From: Bin5 sp965200615
GTDB taxonomy: Bacteria > Chloroflexota > Anaerolineae > Caldilineales > Caldilineaceae
Direction of reading: 5' to 3'
Assembly (NCBI GenBank): GCA_965200615.1
Contig: OZ241377.1
Span: 1,736,001-1,800,000, forward strand
DNA length: 64,000 nucleotides
This document shows, one piece after another, positions 54,243-62,723 of this stretch (the first letter of the stretch is position 1; every line of letters starts with the position of its first letter). Position numbers and translations under genes: made by a program. Below the pieces are notes generated by a model. That model did no database searches and had not been told where the DNA came from. It saw nothing but the letters and a program-made list of their open reading frames with translations.

Positions 54243-54495
54243 GCTGCCCTCCTCACAGATGGAACGCGCGCCGCACCAGAGCCGCAAAAGGCGCGCGTTG
54301 GACCGGGTGAACTATCCACAGCCGGCAAGATTCCTGCCCTGCCGGCTTGCATTTCGTATGCCATTCAACGACAATCATACCAGAGGCGCCGCAAAGAAAA
54401 ACTGCTCAAATGGCCTTGAACCCGTCTTCGCCAGCACAAGGATGGGCTCCCTGAACCGGCCCTGCTCAAACCATCCCAGCACAGGAGCGCAACCG

Positions 54496-55128
54496 ATGGC
54501 CTTCGAAGTCTACGATTTCCGCGAAGTGAACAAAAACGTACTGACAACCCCGGAGATCCGGGCGCGGCTTTATCACATGGAACCGGGTCAGGTCGACAGG
54601 CTCCACAGCCACGACCTCGGCCACGAAATCTTCCTCATCCTCGAAGGCAAGGCCGAATTCATGATCGCCGGCCACACGGAAGTGCTCGAAGCCGGCCAGA
54701 TGTGCGTCGCCCTCGCCGACGAAATCCACCAGGTGCGCAACCTGCTGCCCGACCGCCGCACCGTCATGTTCCTGTCCGTAACCCCCCACATCCAGCCAAC
54801 CCACACCGGCCGCGACCCCGACGGCTCAGTCCACCCGCCCCAGTTCCGTTCCAACAGCTTCTACGATGACGAGGACGACACCGGCCCCATCGCAGACCTG
54901 CTCGACGCCTTCGTACGCGGCGCCGAAGCCCTCGCAGACGAGGCCCGCCAAGCCGCCGCCGTCCACGCCCAGCAGGCCGAAAGCTGGCGCAAGGCCCAGG
55001 CCGCTGACGACAAGGACGCAACCGTAGCCGCCCGCAACGCCATGTGGAAGGCAGTCCGCAGCATCCACACCAGGCTTTTCAAACTAGACCTTACCTGGAA
55101 CAGACTCGCGCCAAGAGCCGACGAATAA
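54496..55128 (+). CDS. cupin domain protein with C-terminal helical extension
   Basis: 210 aa from the ATG at 54496 (AGGAG eleven bases upstream). The cupin core has RLHSHDLGHEIFLILEGKAE and ALADEIHQVRN, with His/His/Glu metal ligands. Residues 115-210 add an acidic linker and an Ala-rich helix (ARQAAAVHAQQAESWRKAQ) found in some Chloroflexota cupins. The substrate is unknown. Confidence 0.75.
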   Translation: MAFEVYDFREVNKNVLTTPEIRARLYHMEPGQVDRLHSHDLGHEIFLILEGKAEFMIAGHTEVLEAGQMCVALADEIHQVRNLLPDRRTVMFLSVTPHIQPTHTGRDPDGSVHPPQFRSNSFYDDEDDTGPIADLLDAFVRGAEALADEARQAAAVHAQQAESWRKAQAADDKDATVAARNAMWKAVRSIHTRLFKLDLTWNRLAPRADE

Positions 55129-55151
55129 ACCGCCGGCCGATCACCATTGCC

Positions 55152-56057
55152 TCACGCCCTCCTGTTGATCTCGCTGACGACTCTGTCCGCCTCCTCCGTC
55201 TCGTGCTCGATGCAGAACAGCGCATCCTCCAGCAGAAACGCGCAGTCGGCGTAGAAACGGATGCGGTCCCGGCACAGGTCCATCAGCGGATAGAGCCGTG
55301 CGCAACGCCGCAAAAACGGCTCCCCGAAGCAGACGTACAGCCCCGCAAAGTCGATGGCAGGGTCGCCAATGCCGGCATGCCCGAAATCGATCATGCCCAC
55401 AACCCGCCGCTCCTCCGCGCTGTACAGGATATTGCTCGACCCAAAGTCACCGTGGCGCAGCACGCTGTCGAAAGCGAACTGTTCATCGTCCCCCAGAAAA
55501 GCGTCGAACTGCTCTCCCGTCCACGCACGCGCCTCAGCCGTCAGACGCGGGAAGACGACCTGCTCGATCCGCCCAAAAATCTCCCGCCATACGGCCGGTG
55601 AGTCAGACGGCTCCTGAGGAATATCGACCGTTTCAGGCGGGATTGCGTGCAGCGCCTGCAAGAACGACGCAATATCTGCAGCCAGGCGCTCGATCGTTCC
55701 CTCATCATTGATCCGTTCAAAATCCTCCGGCCACAGCGGCCTGCCCGGCAGTTTCCGATAACCCACGAACGCCCGCCCCACCTCGTCGTCCGGATTGCTG
55801 TAAATGTACTCCGGCGTCGCCAGCGGAAGCCGCGGCCGCGCTGCGCTCAATATCGCATGTTCCCGCTGCAGTCCGATAACGCCCTTCCCGTACTTCGGAA
55901 AACGAAAAATCAGCCCGCTGTTGACCAGAATCAGCTGATTATTCTGCCCCGCCCGAAACAGCTCGACCGTCTCCAATCCCAGCTCAGGACAGACCGCCGC
56001 GATACTCTCCCTGAACCCTTCTGACCCCTCTTCCACTCTTCCCTCTCCCGGTGACAT
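55152..56057 (-). CDS. aminoglycoside phosphotransferase-like (APH/choline kinase fold) protein
   Basis: 301 aa from the ATG at 56057 (a GTG at 56075 also fits). The kinase catalytic loop is RHGDFGSSNILY, with Asp base and Asn, and the Mg loop is GMIDFGHAGIGDPAIDF. The N-lobe ATP region QNNQLILVNSGLIFRFPK is intact. Proteins like this phosphorylate varied small molecules; resistance is not implied. It lies just downstream of the DUF255 gene on the same strand. Confidence 0.83.
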   Translation of the reverse strand: MSPGEGRVEEGSEGFRESIAAVCPELGLETVELFRAGQNNQLILVNSGLIFRFPKYGKGVIGLQREHAILSAARPRLPLATPEYIYSNPDDEVGRAFVGYRKLPGRPLWPEDFERINDEGTIERLAADIASFLQALHAIPPETVDIPQEPSDSPAVWREIFGRIEQVVFPRLTAEARAWTGEQFDAFLGDDEQFAFDSVLRHGDFGSSNILYSAEERRVVGMIDFGHAGIGDPAIDFAGLYVCFGEPFLRRCARLYPLMDLCRDRIRFYADCAFLLEDALFCIEHETEEADRVVSEINRRA

Positions 56058-56106
56058 CTCTGCTCTCAATCCCACAAAAAAGAAAATCCGCTACGCCTTT
56101 ACCGAA

Positions 56107-56125
56107 GCTAACCACTGACCACTGC
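56107..56125 (-). repeat. heptamer repeat encoding the end of the DUF255 gene
   Basis: Plus strand GCTAA CCACTGA CCACTGC. On the coding strand it reads Ala-Val-Val-Ser-Gly and TAG, so the last five residues and the stop codon come from the repeat. Confidence 0.6.
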
Positions 56126-58177
56126 CGTTCTCAACGCCTCAATACTCGTCACCGGCAGCCTGCAGGCATAGTTCTCGCACACATACGCCGCCGGCTGACC
56201 CTCTACGAGCGTGCGGCCCGCCAACAGGGGCAGCGGGTTTTCTTCCGCCGGCTCCTTCAATGCCAGCACACTGTGCGGCAGGTAGTGGCGCCGGACCTCC
56301 TGCAACAGGAGCTGCGTACGCGGATCTTCGAGTTCGCCCACCACCGCGATCTCCTGGCTGGGGCCGAGCAGATCATCGAGCGCGGTCAGCAGCCGCCCAA
56401 AGCCGGTCGGCTGCTGCGCCATCGCCGCCGCCATGATCCGGAAGATGCGCGCCGCTTCACTCCGGTACGCATCGTTCCCCGTCAACTTGGCCAGCCGCAA
56501 CAGCAGCTCAGCCGCCATCGAATTCCCGCTCGGAATCGCGTTGTCAATGAAGTCCTTGCGCCGCACCACCAGCTGCTCATGCGCGACGCCGGTCTGGAAA
56601 AACCCGCCGCCCGCCTCATCCGCAAACTGGGACTGCATCACCTTCGTCAGACGCACCGCCTCAGCCAGCCAGCGCAGCTCGAACGTCGATTCGTACAGCG
56701 CGACAAGGCCCCGCCCGAACGCGGCGTAATCTTCCAGGTAGGCGTTGAAGCGCGCGCGCCCGTCCTTGTAGCTGCGGAAAAGAAAACCATTCTCCTGGCT
56801 CATCTCCGCCAGGATGAAGTCAGCCGCGGCCCTCGCGGCCTCCAGCGCGTCCGCACGCCCGAAAACGACCCCGACGTCGGCCATGGCATGGATCATCAGG
56901 CCGTTCCATTCGGTCAGAACTTTGTCATCCCGCTCCGGTTTCACCCGCTTTTCCCGTTCGAGGAACAGCTTCCGCCGCGCCGCGGCCAGCCGGTCGGCAA
57001 CCGCTTCAACCTCCGCGCCTGACTGCTGCGCAATCTCGGCCGCGGTCCGCTTGATGTTCAGAATCGTCTTGCCCTCGAAGTTGCCCGCCGGCGTCACGCC
57101 GTACGCCTTTCCCAGCAGGTCCGCCTCTTCCTTCCCCAGGACCGACTCGATCTCTTCCGCCGTCCAGACGAAAAACTTGCCCTCTTCGCCCTCACTGTCC
57201 GCGTCCTGCGCGCTGTAGAAGCCCCCTTCCGGCGCGGTCATCTCCCGCAGCACGTAGTCGACCGTCTCCTCAACCACCCGGCGATCCTCCGGCCGTCCGT
57301 TGATCTGCCACGCGTGCAGATAGGCCCGCAGCAGCTGCGCGTTGTCGTACAGCATCTTTTCGAAATGGGGCACCAGCCAGATGCGGTCGACGCTGTAGCG
57401 GTGAAACCCACCTCCCAGATGGTCGTAGATCCCGCCCGCCGCCATCTGTTTCAGCGTATGTTCGGCGATATGCAGCGCGTCAGTGTCGCCGCCCCGCCGG
57501 TACTGGCTCATCGCGAATTCCAGCGTCATCGGCTGCGGAAACTTGGGCTGATCGCCGAATCCGCCGTACTGTTCATCGAAATACTGAAGCAACTTCGCAG
57601 TGGCCTCGCTCAGGACCTCTTCACCCGGCGCGCCGCCGCTGGCAGACAGGCTGCCCGTACGCCCGATCGCGTCCGTCAAACGTTGCGCCTGCTCTTCCAG
57701 GTCATCCCGCCGGTTCTTGTACGCGTCCGCCACCGCCAGCAATATCTGCGAAAACGATGGCATCCCGTAACGGGGCTGGGGCGGGAAGTACGTCCCGCCG
57801 TAAAACGGCTTGCCGGACGGCGTGAGGAAGACGCTCATCGGCCAGCCGCCGCTGCCCGTCATCGCCTGCACCGCCTCCATGTAGATTGCGTCCAGGTCAG
57901 GGCGTTCTTCACGGTCCACCTTGATGTTGATGAAATTGGCATTCATCAACGCCGCCGTCTGCTCGTTCTCGAAGCTCTCTCGTTCCATCACGTGACACCA
58001 ATGGCACGCGCTGTAGCCAATGCTGAGAAAGATCGGCCTGTCCCCCGCCCGCGCCGTCTCCAGCGCCTCCTCCCCCCATGGGTACCAGTCCACCGGATTG
58101 TGCGCGTGCTGCAGCAGATAGGGCGACGTCTCATGCGCCAACCGGTTGGAATGGGTCGGCGTTTCTGAACCGGTCAT
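56108..58177 (-). CDS. DUF255 thioredoxin-domain protein (YyaL/SSP411 family)
   Basis: About 689 aa from the ATG at 58177, after AAAGGA. The thioredoxin-like N-terminus has ETSPYLLQHAHNPVDWYPWG and the C-x-x-C site YSACHWCHVMERESF. The C-terminal half is an alpha/alpha toroid with the glycoside-like YDNAQLLRAYLHAW, QDADSEGEEGKFFVWT and ALYESTFELRW. Family members are widespread, of unknown substrate and about 650-700 aa. The C-terminus is formed by the heptamer repeat. Confidence 0.9.
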   Translation of the reverse strand: MTGSETPTHSNRLAHETSPYLLQHAHNPVDWYPWGEEALETARAGDRPIFLSIGYSACHWCHVMERESFENEQTAALMNANFINIKVDREERPDLDAIYMEAVQAMTGSGGWPMSVFLTPSGKPFYGGTYFPPQPRYGMPSFSQILLAVADAYKNRRDDLEEQAQRLTDAIGRTGSLSASGGAPGEEVLSEATAKLLQYFDEQYGGFGDQPKFPQPMTLEFAMSQYRRGGDTDALHIAEHTLKQMAAGGIYDHLGGGFHRYSVDRIWLVPHFEKMLYDNAQLLRAYLHAWQINGRPEDRRVVEETVDYVLREMTAPEGGFYSAQDADSEGEEGKFFVWTAEEIESVLGKEEADLLGKAYGVTPAGNFEGKTILNIKRTAAEIAQQSGAEVEAVADRLAAARRKLFLEREKRVKPERDDKVLTEWNGLMIHAMADVGVVFGRADALEAARAAADFILAEMSQENGFLFRSYKDGRARFNAYLEDYAAFGRGLVALYESTFELRWLAEAVRLTKVMQSQFADEAGGGFFQTGVAHEQLVVRRKDFIDNAIPSGNSMAAELLLRLAKLTGNDAYRSEAARIFRIMAAAMAQQPTGFGRLLTALDDLLGPSQEIAVVGELEDPRTQLLLQEVRRHYLPHSVLALKEPAEENPLPLLAGRTLVEGQPAAYVCENYACRLPVTSIEALRTAVVSG

Positions 58178-58572
58178 AGTGAGTCCTTTGGCGCGGCCGC
58201 GCCGATTCGTGGATGGGCCTGTGATGGTTCGGCGCGCGCATGTAGCGAGTCGTCCATTGCCGGCTTGGCAATCAGGCGGCGCTATCAATTTCGCGCCTTT
58301 TACAAGCAGGGGGGCGCATCTGTCATTATAACGGAATGGCGAACGCGGCGCCGAATCCGGCCGGGGAGGTTGGCATCTTCATGTTGACAGCAACCGATGG
58401 GAATGCTACCATTCTGCTATTCCCCTATCCTGTATCGCGCGCGTAATGTGTCTCTTTCAACGGATGATGTTGCCACGGTATCGTCACAGGAAAGGCTGTA
58501 GACCCATTTACCGCTGATGCCTGACCAACATGTAGCGGTGATTCGATAACTCTCATCATAGGGGATCTGACA

Positions 58573-60345
58573 ATGACAAATAGAAGACTTTCTCTGACAA
58601 ACAGAAGACTTTCTCTCCTGGCAGCGCTCTTGGTCGCCGCGCTGGTCCTCGCAGCCTGCCCCCAACCCACGCCTGTTGTCGAAACGGTGAAAGAGACCGT
58701 TGTCGTCACCCAGACCGAAGAGGTGGTCGTGACGCCGACACCGGCGCCGCCGGTCCAGGGCGGCGTCTGGGTAGAAGGTTCCAGCGCAGACGCCACCATA
58801 CTGAACCTCATCCTGGCATCGGACTCCGCCAGCTTTGATGTGCTCGACTGGTTCTTCCCCAGCCTGCTCGGGCAGGACCCCTTCAGTGGCGCCATCGTCC
58901 CCACCGAGATGGCCAGTAGCTGGGATGTCTCCGAGGACGGCCTGGTGTGGACCTTCCACCTGCAGGACGGCGTCATGTGGTCCGACGGCGAGCAGGTCAC
59001 CGCCGACGATTTCAAATTCACCTATGACGCCATCGGCAGCGATCTGGTCGAGACACCCCGCAAGGCAAATCTCGACAACATCGAGAGCATCGAGGTCCTC
59101 GATCCGCTCACCATCCAGGTCACTTACGGCGAAGTAAAGTGCGACGCCCTCAACAATCTCAGCCTGGGCTGGCTGCCAAGCCACCTCTATGCCGAAGACT
59201 ACAGCGATGTCATGGACAGCCCTCTGAACGAGGAGCCGACCGTCAGCGCCGGCCCATTTATCTTCAACGAATGGATCCGCGACGATAACGCAACCGTTCT
59301 GCGCAACGACACCTACTGGAAGGGCGCGCCCAACATGGACGGTTGGATCTACAAGATCGTCCCCGATCCAGGCGCCCGCCTGGCCCAGCTCCAGACCGGT
59401 GAGCTGGACCTGATCGGCGTACAGCCCGAGCAGCTCACCACCGTCCAGCTCGATGCCAATCTGAATCTGCACAAGTTTAAGGACGATGGCTACAGCTATA
59501 TCGGCCTCAACCAGGCCAACCCGGAGAACCCGCAAGCCGGTCAGGATGAAGAAGGCAACCTTGTCGAGCAGGATCCCCATCCAATCCTGAGCGATCTGGC
59601 CGTGCGTCAGGCGATCGCGCACGCGCTCGATTACGACGCGATCATCAGCAAGGTCTACCTCGGCCAGGGCTATCAGATCGCCTCCAACGTACTGCCCGCC
59701 GTCGGCTGGGCCCACGACCCCTCCCTCCAACCCTATGCCTTCGACACCGAACTGGCGTCACAGACTCTGGATGACGCCGGCTGGACCGACAGCGACGGCG
59801 ACGGCGTGCGCGAATGTAACGGATGCGCCACCGCCGCAGAAGGGGCCGCTCTGACGATCCGACTGCAGACCAACGCCGGCAACACGACCCGTGAGGATCT
59901 TGGCGCCCTGGTACAGGACCAGCTCAACGGCATCGGTTTCGACATCCAGTTCGAAGCCATCGAGTTCGGCACCCTCGTGGGCGAGCTGCTCGGTCAGACC
60001 TTCGATATGGTCATCATCGGCTGGACCGGGCTCGGCACCGATCCCAACGATGACTCCTTCTGGCACTCCAAGTTCGACACACCGGGCAGCGGCTTCAACT
60101 TCGTCAGCTACCAGAACGCCCGCATCGATGAACTGCTGGAGCAGGCCGTCAGCGTTCCCGGCTGCGCCACCGAAGATCGGGCCCCCTTCTACCACGAGAT
60201 TCAGCAGATTATTCACGACGACATTCCCTACGTCTTCGTGACCGGCTCCATCGGCAATACCGGCTACTCAAAGAAGTTCAACGGCGCCAACCCGGGCCCG
60301 TGGAGCTTCTACCATAACATCGAGACCTGGTCTCTGGCGCAGTAG
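58573..60345 (+). CDS. peptide-type ABC transporter substrate-binding lipoprotein (SBP family 5)
   Basis: 590 aa. The leader starts MTNRRLSLTNRRLSLLAAL: a 21-base segment is duplicated in tandem, giving TNRRLSL twice. The lipobox is LVLAACPQ. Hallmarks: FHLQDGVMWSDGEQVTADD, LAVRQAIAHALDYDAI and IGWTGLGTDPNDDSFWHSKF. It feeds the permeases downstream. Two hairpins lie between it and the first permease. Confidence 0.9.
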   Translation: MTNRRLSLTNRRLSLLAALLVAALVLAACPQPTPVVETVKETVVVTQTEEVVVTPTPAPPVQGGVWVEGSSADATILNLILASDSASFDVLDWFFPSLLGQDPFSGAIVPTEMASSWDVSEDGLVWTFHLQDGVMWSDGEQVTADDFKFTYDAIGSDLVETPRKANLDNIESIEVLDPLTIQVTYGEVKCDALNNLSLGWLPSHLYAEDYSDVMDSPLNEEPTVSAGPFIFNEWIRDDNATVLRNDTYWKGAPNMDGWIYKIVPDPGARLAQLQTGELDLIGVQPEQLTTVQLDANLNLHKFKDDGYSYIGLNQANPENPQAGQDEEGNLVEQDPHPILSDLAVRQAIAHALDYDAIISKVYLGQGYQIASNVLPAVGWAHDPSLQPYAFDTELASQTLDDAGWTDSDGDGVRECNGCATAAEGAALTIRLQTNAGNTTREDLGALVQDQLNGIGFDIQFEAIEFGTLVGELLGQTFDMVIIGWTGLGTDPNDDSFWHSKFDTPGSGFNFVSYQNARIDELLEQAVSVPGCATEDRAPFYHEIQQIIHDDIPYVFVTGSIGNTGYSKKFNGANPGPWSFYHNIETWSLAQ

Positions 60346-60407
60346 ACCGGCGCAACGCTTTCTCGAAGAATCCGGTGTCTGACCAACAGGCCCCGAAGGA
60401 GATCTGA

Positions 60408-60492
60408 CCAATCCGTCACCGCTCGCTTCCCGCGGGCGCTGGCGGATTGGCGCCTATATATGTGTGTCGCGTCCGCCTGACCGCAAGGCGGA
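60408..60492 (+). repeat. two inverted repeats between binding-protein and permease genes
   Basis: CCAATCCG (60408-60415) pairs with CGGATTGG (60443-60450), and TCCGCCT (60472-60478) pairs with AGGCGGA (60486-60492). The second ends just before the ribosome site (GAAGGA) of the permease. They may lower translation of distal genes relative to the binding protein. Confidence 0.5.
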
Positions 60493-60512
60493 TCGAAGGA
60501 CTGGTTCAGTTC

Positions 60513-61577
60513 ATGACCCGTTACGTAATTCGTCGCCTCCTGCAGGCAATTCCCACCCTGATAGGGGTTAGCGTCATCGCCTTCACTCTCGTATACAACT
60601 CCCCCGGCGATCCAATCCTCATTCGCACCTTCGATCCCAATATCACACAAGAGAGTCGTGAGATTCTGCGGCGGCAACTGGGGCTGGACCAGCATTGGGC
60701 CCTGCAATACATCAGCTGGTTGACAGGGGTTACACTGCGGAGCGGAGCAGTGGTCGAAGAGTTTGAGCGCAGTGATGCGAGTTGTTCATTTGTTGCCTGG
60801 CTGAACACCACCTTCTGTGATAACGGAGGCGGCATCCTGCGGGGAAATCTGGGTACCAGCATCGCCACCAATCAGCCCGTCTGGGATCGAATCGTAGAGC
60901 GCATGCCGGCAACCCTTCAGCTGGGTGTCTCCGCCCTGCTGGTCTCTCTGCTGGTTGGCGTCCCGTTAGGCGTTCTCAGCGCTGTCCGTCAAAGGTCGTT
61001 ATTTGATGCTTCTGTGCGCGTGCTCGCCGTTGTCGGCAATGCCCTGCCTTCATTCTGGTTAGGCCTGATGCTCATCGTATTCTTTGGCGCCGTTCTCGGC
61101 TGGCTGCCCACTGGAGGCATGCGCACCGTTTCCCTCACCAACGAGTTCGACCTCGTGGACCGGACCAGGCATCTGATTCTGCCGACGGTCGTTCTGGCGG
61201 TAGGTGGTATCGCTCTGTTCAGCCGATTCATGCGGACGGAGATTCTGGAAGTGATCCGCACCGATTACATTCGCATGGCCAGGGCCAAAGGCGTGGCCGC
61301 AAGAAAAGTCTGGTTCGTCCACGCATTGGGCAATGCTCTCATCCCCCTGATGACGACTCTCGGCCCAGCCATTTTTGGCGTCCTCAGCGGAGCAGTAATC
61401 GTCGAAACCATCTTCTCCTGGCCGGGGATGGGGCGCATGACCTTTAGCGCGGCAGTGCAACGGGACTACCCCACCGTCCTCGGCGCGGTCATGTTTTTCT
61501 CGCTCCTGACGATTCTCGGCAACCTGCTTTCCGATATCCTGTATGGCGTTGTCGACCCCCGCGTGCGGCTCTCGTAA
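60513..61577 (+). CDS. peptide-type ABC transporter permease 1 (DppB/OppB-like), second operon
   Basis: 354 aa from the ATG at 60513. MTRYVIRRLLQAIPTLIGVS is the typical opening. Residues 75-125 form an insert with two Cys (SDASCSFVAWLNTTFCDNGG). The coupling motif is MARAKGVAARKVWFVHALGN. It partners with the protein encoded at 61597. Confidence 0.92.
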   Translation: MTRYVIRRLLQAIPTLIGVSVIAFTLVYNSPGDPILIRTFDPNITQESREILRRQLGLDQHWALQYISWLTGVTLRSGAVVEEFERSDASCSFVAWLNTTFCDNGGGILRGNLGTSIATNQPVWDRIVERMPATLQLGVSALLVSLLVGVPLGVLSAVRQRSLFDASVRVLAVVGNALPSFWLGLMLIVFFGAVLGWLPTGGMRTVSLTNEFDLVDRTRHLILPTVVLAVGGIALFSRFMRTEILEVIRTDYIRMARAKGVAARKVWFVHALGNALIPLMTTLGPAIFGVLSGAVIVETIFSWPGMGRMTFSAAVQRDYPTVLGAVMFFSLLTILGNLLSDILYGVVDPRVRLS

Positions 61578-61596
61578 TGGGGATAGGTTATTTGGC

Positions 61597-62625
61597 ATGA
61601 CGATAGCTCAGGCAGACAGTCCGGCGCTGGCCGCTCTGGCAGCCGATCCAAAGTTGCAGCGCAAGCCCCGCACCTACTGGAGTATGGCGCTCCAGTCCTT
61701 GCGACGTGATCTGGTTACCCTGATCGCAATTGCGTTCCTGATCATTATGGCTGTCCTCGCTCTGCTCGCGCCGGCAATAGCGAAGAGCATCGGCGTTGGC
61801 CCGAATGATACCAACCCGGACAATGCCTTCCAGCAGCCCTACTTGGGCCCGTATATCCAGTGGCGCACCGGCCAGGACCCAGCGACTGCACCGCTCATGC
61901 TTGGCAAGTCCGGCGGCGTCCCCCACTGGCTCGGGACCGACCAGCTTGGCCGCGACCAGTTTGTGCGCCTGCTCTACGGCGGCCGCGTCAGTCTGGGCAT
62001 CGCCTTCGCCGCCGCCGCCCTGACACTGATTCTGGGTGTGACGGTTGGCACTGTTGCCGGCTTCTTTGGCGGTGTCGTTGATGATCTGATTATGTGGTTC
62101 ATAAATACATCTGTTTCGATCCCTGGTATTTATCTGCTCATAATCGTTACCGCGATGTTCAAGCCCAATCCCATCACCCTGACGTTCTTTCTCGGGCTGC
62201 TGGGCTGGTTTGGTACCGCCCGGCTGATCCGCGGCAACGTATTCAAAGTCCGCGCCCTGGACTTCGTGCTCGCGGCCCGCTCCATCGGCTCGCGAAATGC
62301 CCGCATTATGTTTCAGCATGTGATCCCCAACAGCCTTCCAATTATTATCGTAAATGCCGCCATCGACATTGGTTCGCTGATTCTGGCCGAATCTGCGCTC
62401 AGTTTTTTGGGATTGGGAGTACAGCCACCGACGGCAACATGGGGTAGTATGCTAAATAGGGCCAGAAATCTAATCTTTCTTCGTGATCCCGAAACCGGCG
62501 CGAGCCTGGCTCTGCATCTGCTTAGTGTTCCTGGACTACTGATAACCATTACCGTGTTATCCTTATATCTCATCGGCGACGGACTGCGCGACGCTCTGGA
62601 CCCGATGATGAAAAACATACGGTGA
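61597..62625 (+). CDS. peptide-type ABC transporter permease 2 (DppC/OppC-like), second operon
   Basis: 342 aa from the ATG at 61597. The pre-core loop contains LGTDQLGRDQFVRLLYGGRV and the coupling motif AARSIGSRNARIMFQHVIPN, with the usual GLGVQPPTATWGSMLNRARN before the last helix. No ATPase gene follows before the next binding-protein gene at 62724; the ATPases may lie beyond the window or be shared. Confidence 0.92.
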   Translation: MTIAQADSPALAALAADPKLQRKPRTYWSMALQSLRRDLVTLIAIAFLIIMAVLALLAPAIAKSIGVGPNDTNPDNAFQQPYLGPYIQWRTGQDPATAPLMLGKSGGVPHWLGTDQLGRDQFVRLLYGGRVSLGIAFAAAALTLILGVTVGTVAGFFGGVVDDLIMWFINTSVSIPGIYLLIIVTAMFKPNPITLTFFLGLLGWFGTARLIRGNVFKVRALDFVLAARSIGSRNARIMFQHVIPNSLPIIIVNAAIDIGSLILAESALSFLGLGVQPPTATWGSMLNRARNLIFLRDPETGASLALHLLSVPGLLITITVLSLYLIGDGLRDALDPMMKNIR

Positions 62626-62723
62626 ACAGTATGGCGCACACAGTCGGTCCGGCCAGTGCCATCCGCCGCCTGGGCGCCAACTGCCGAAAACTTTCTGCAC
62701 GCTCTGACAAAGGAGATAAGCGA

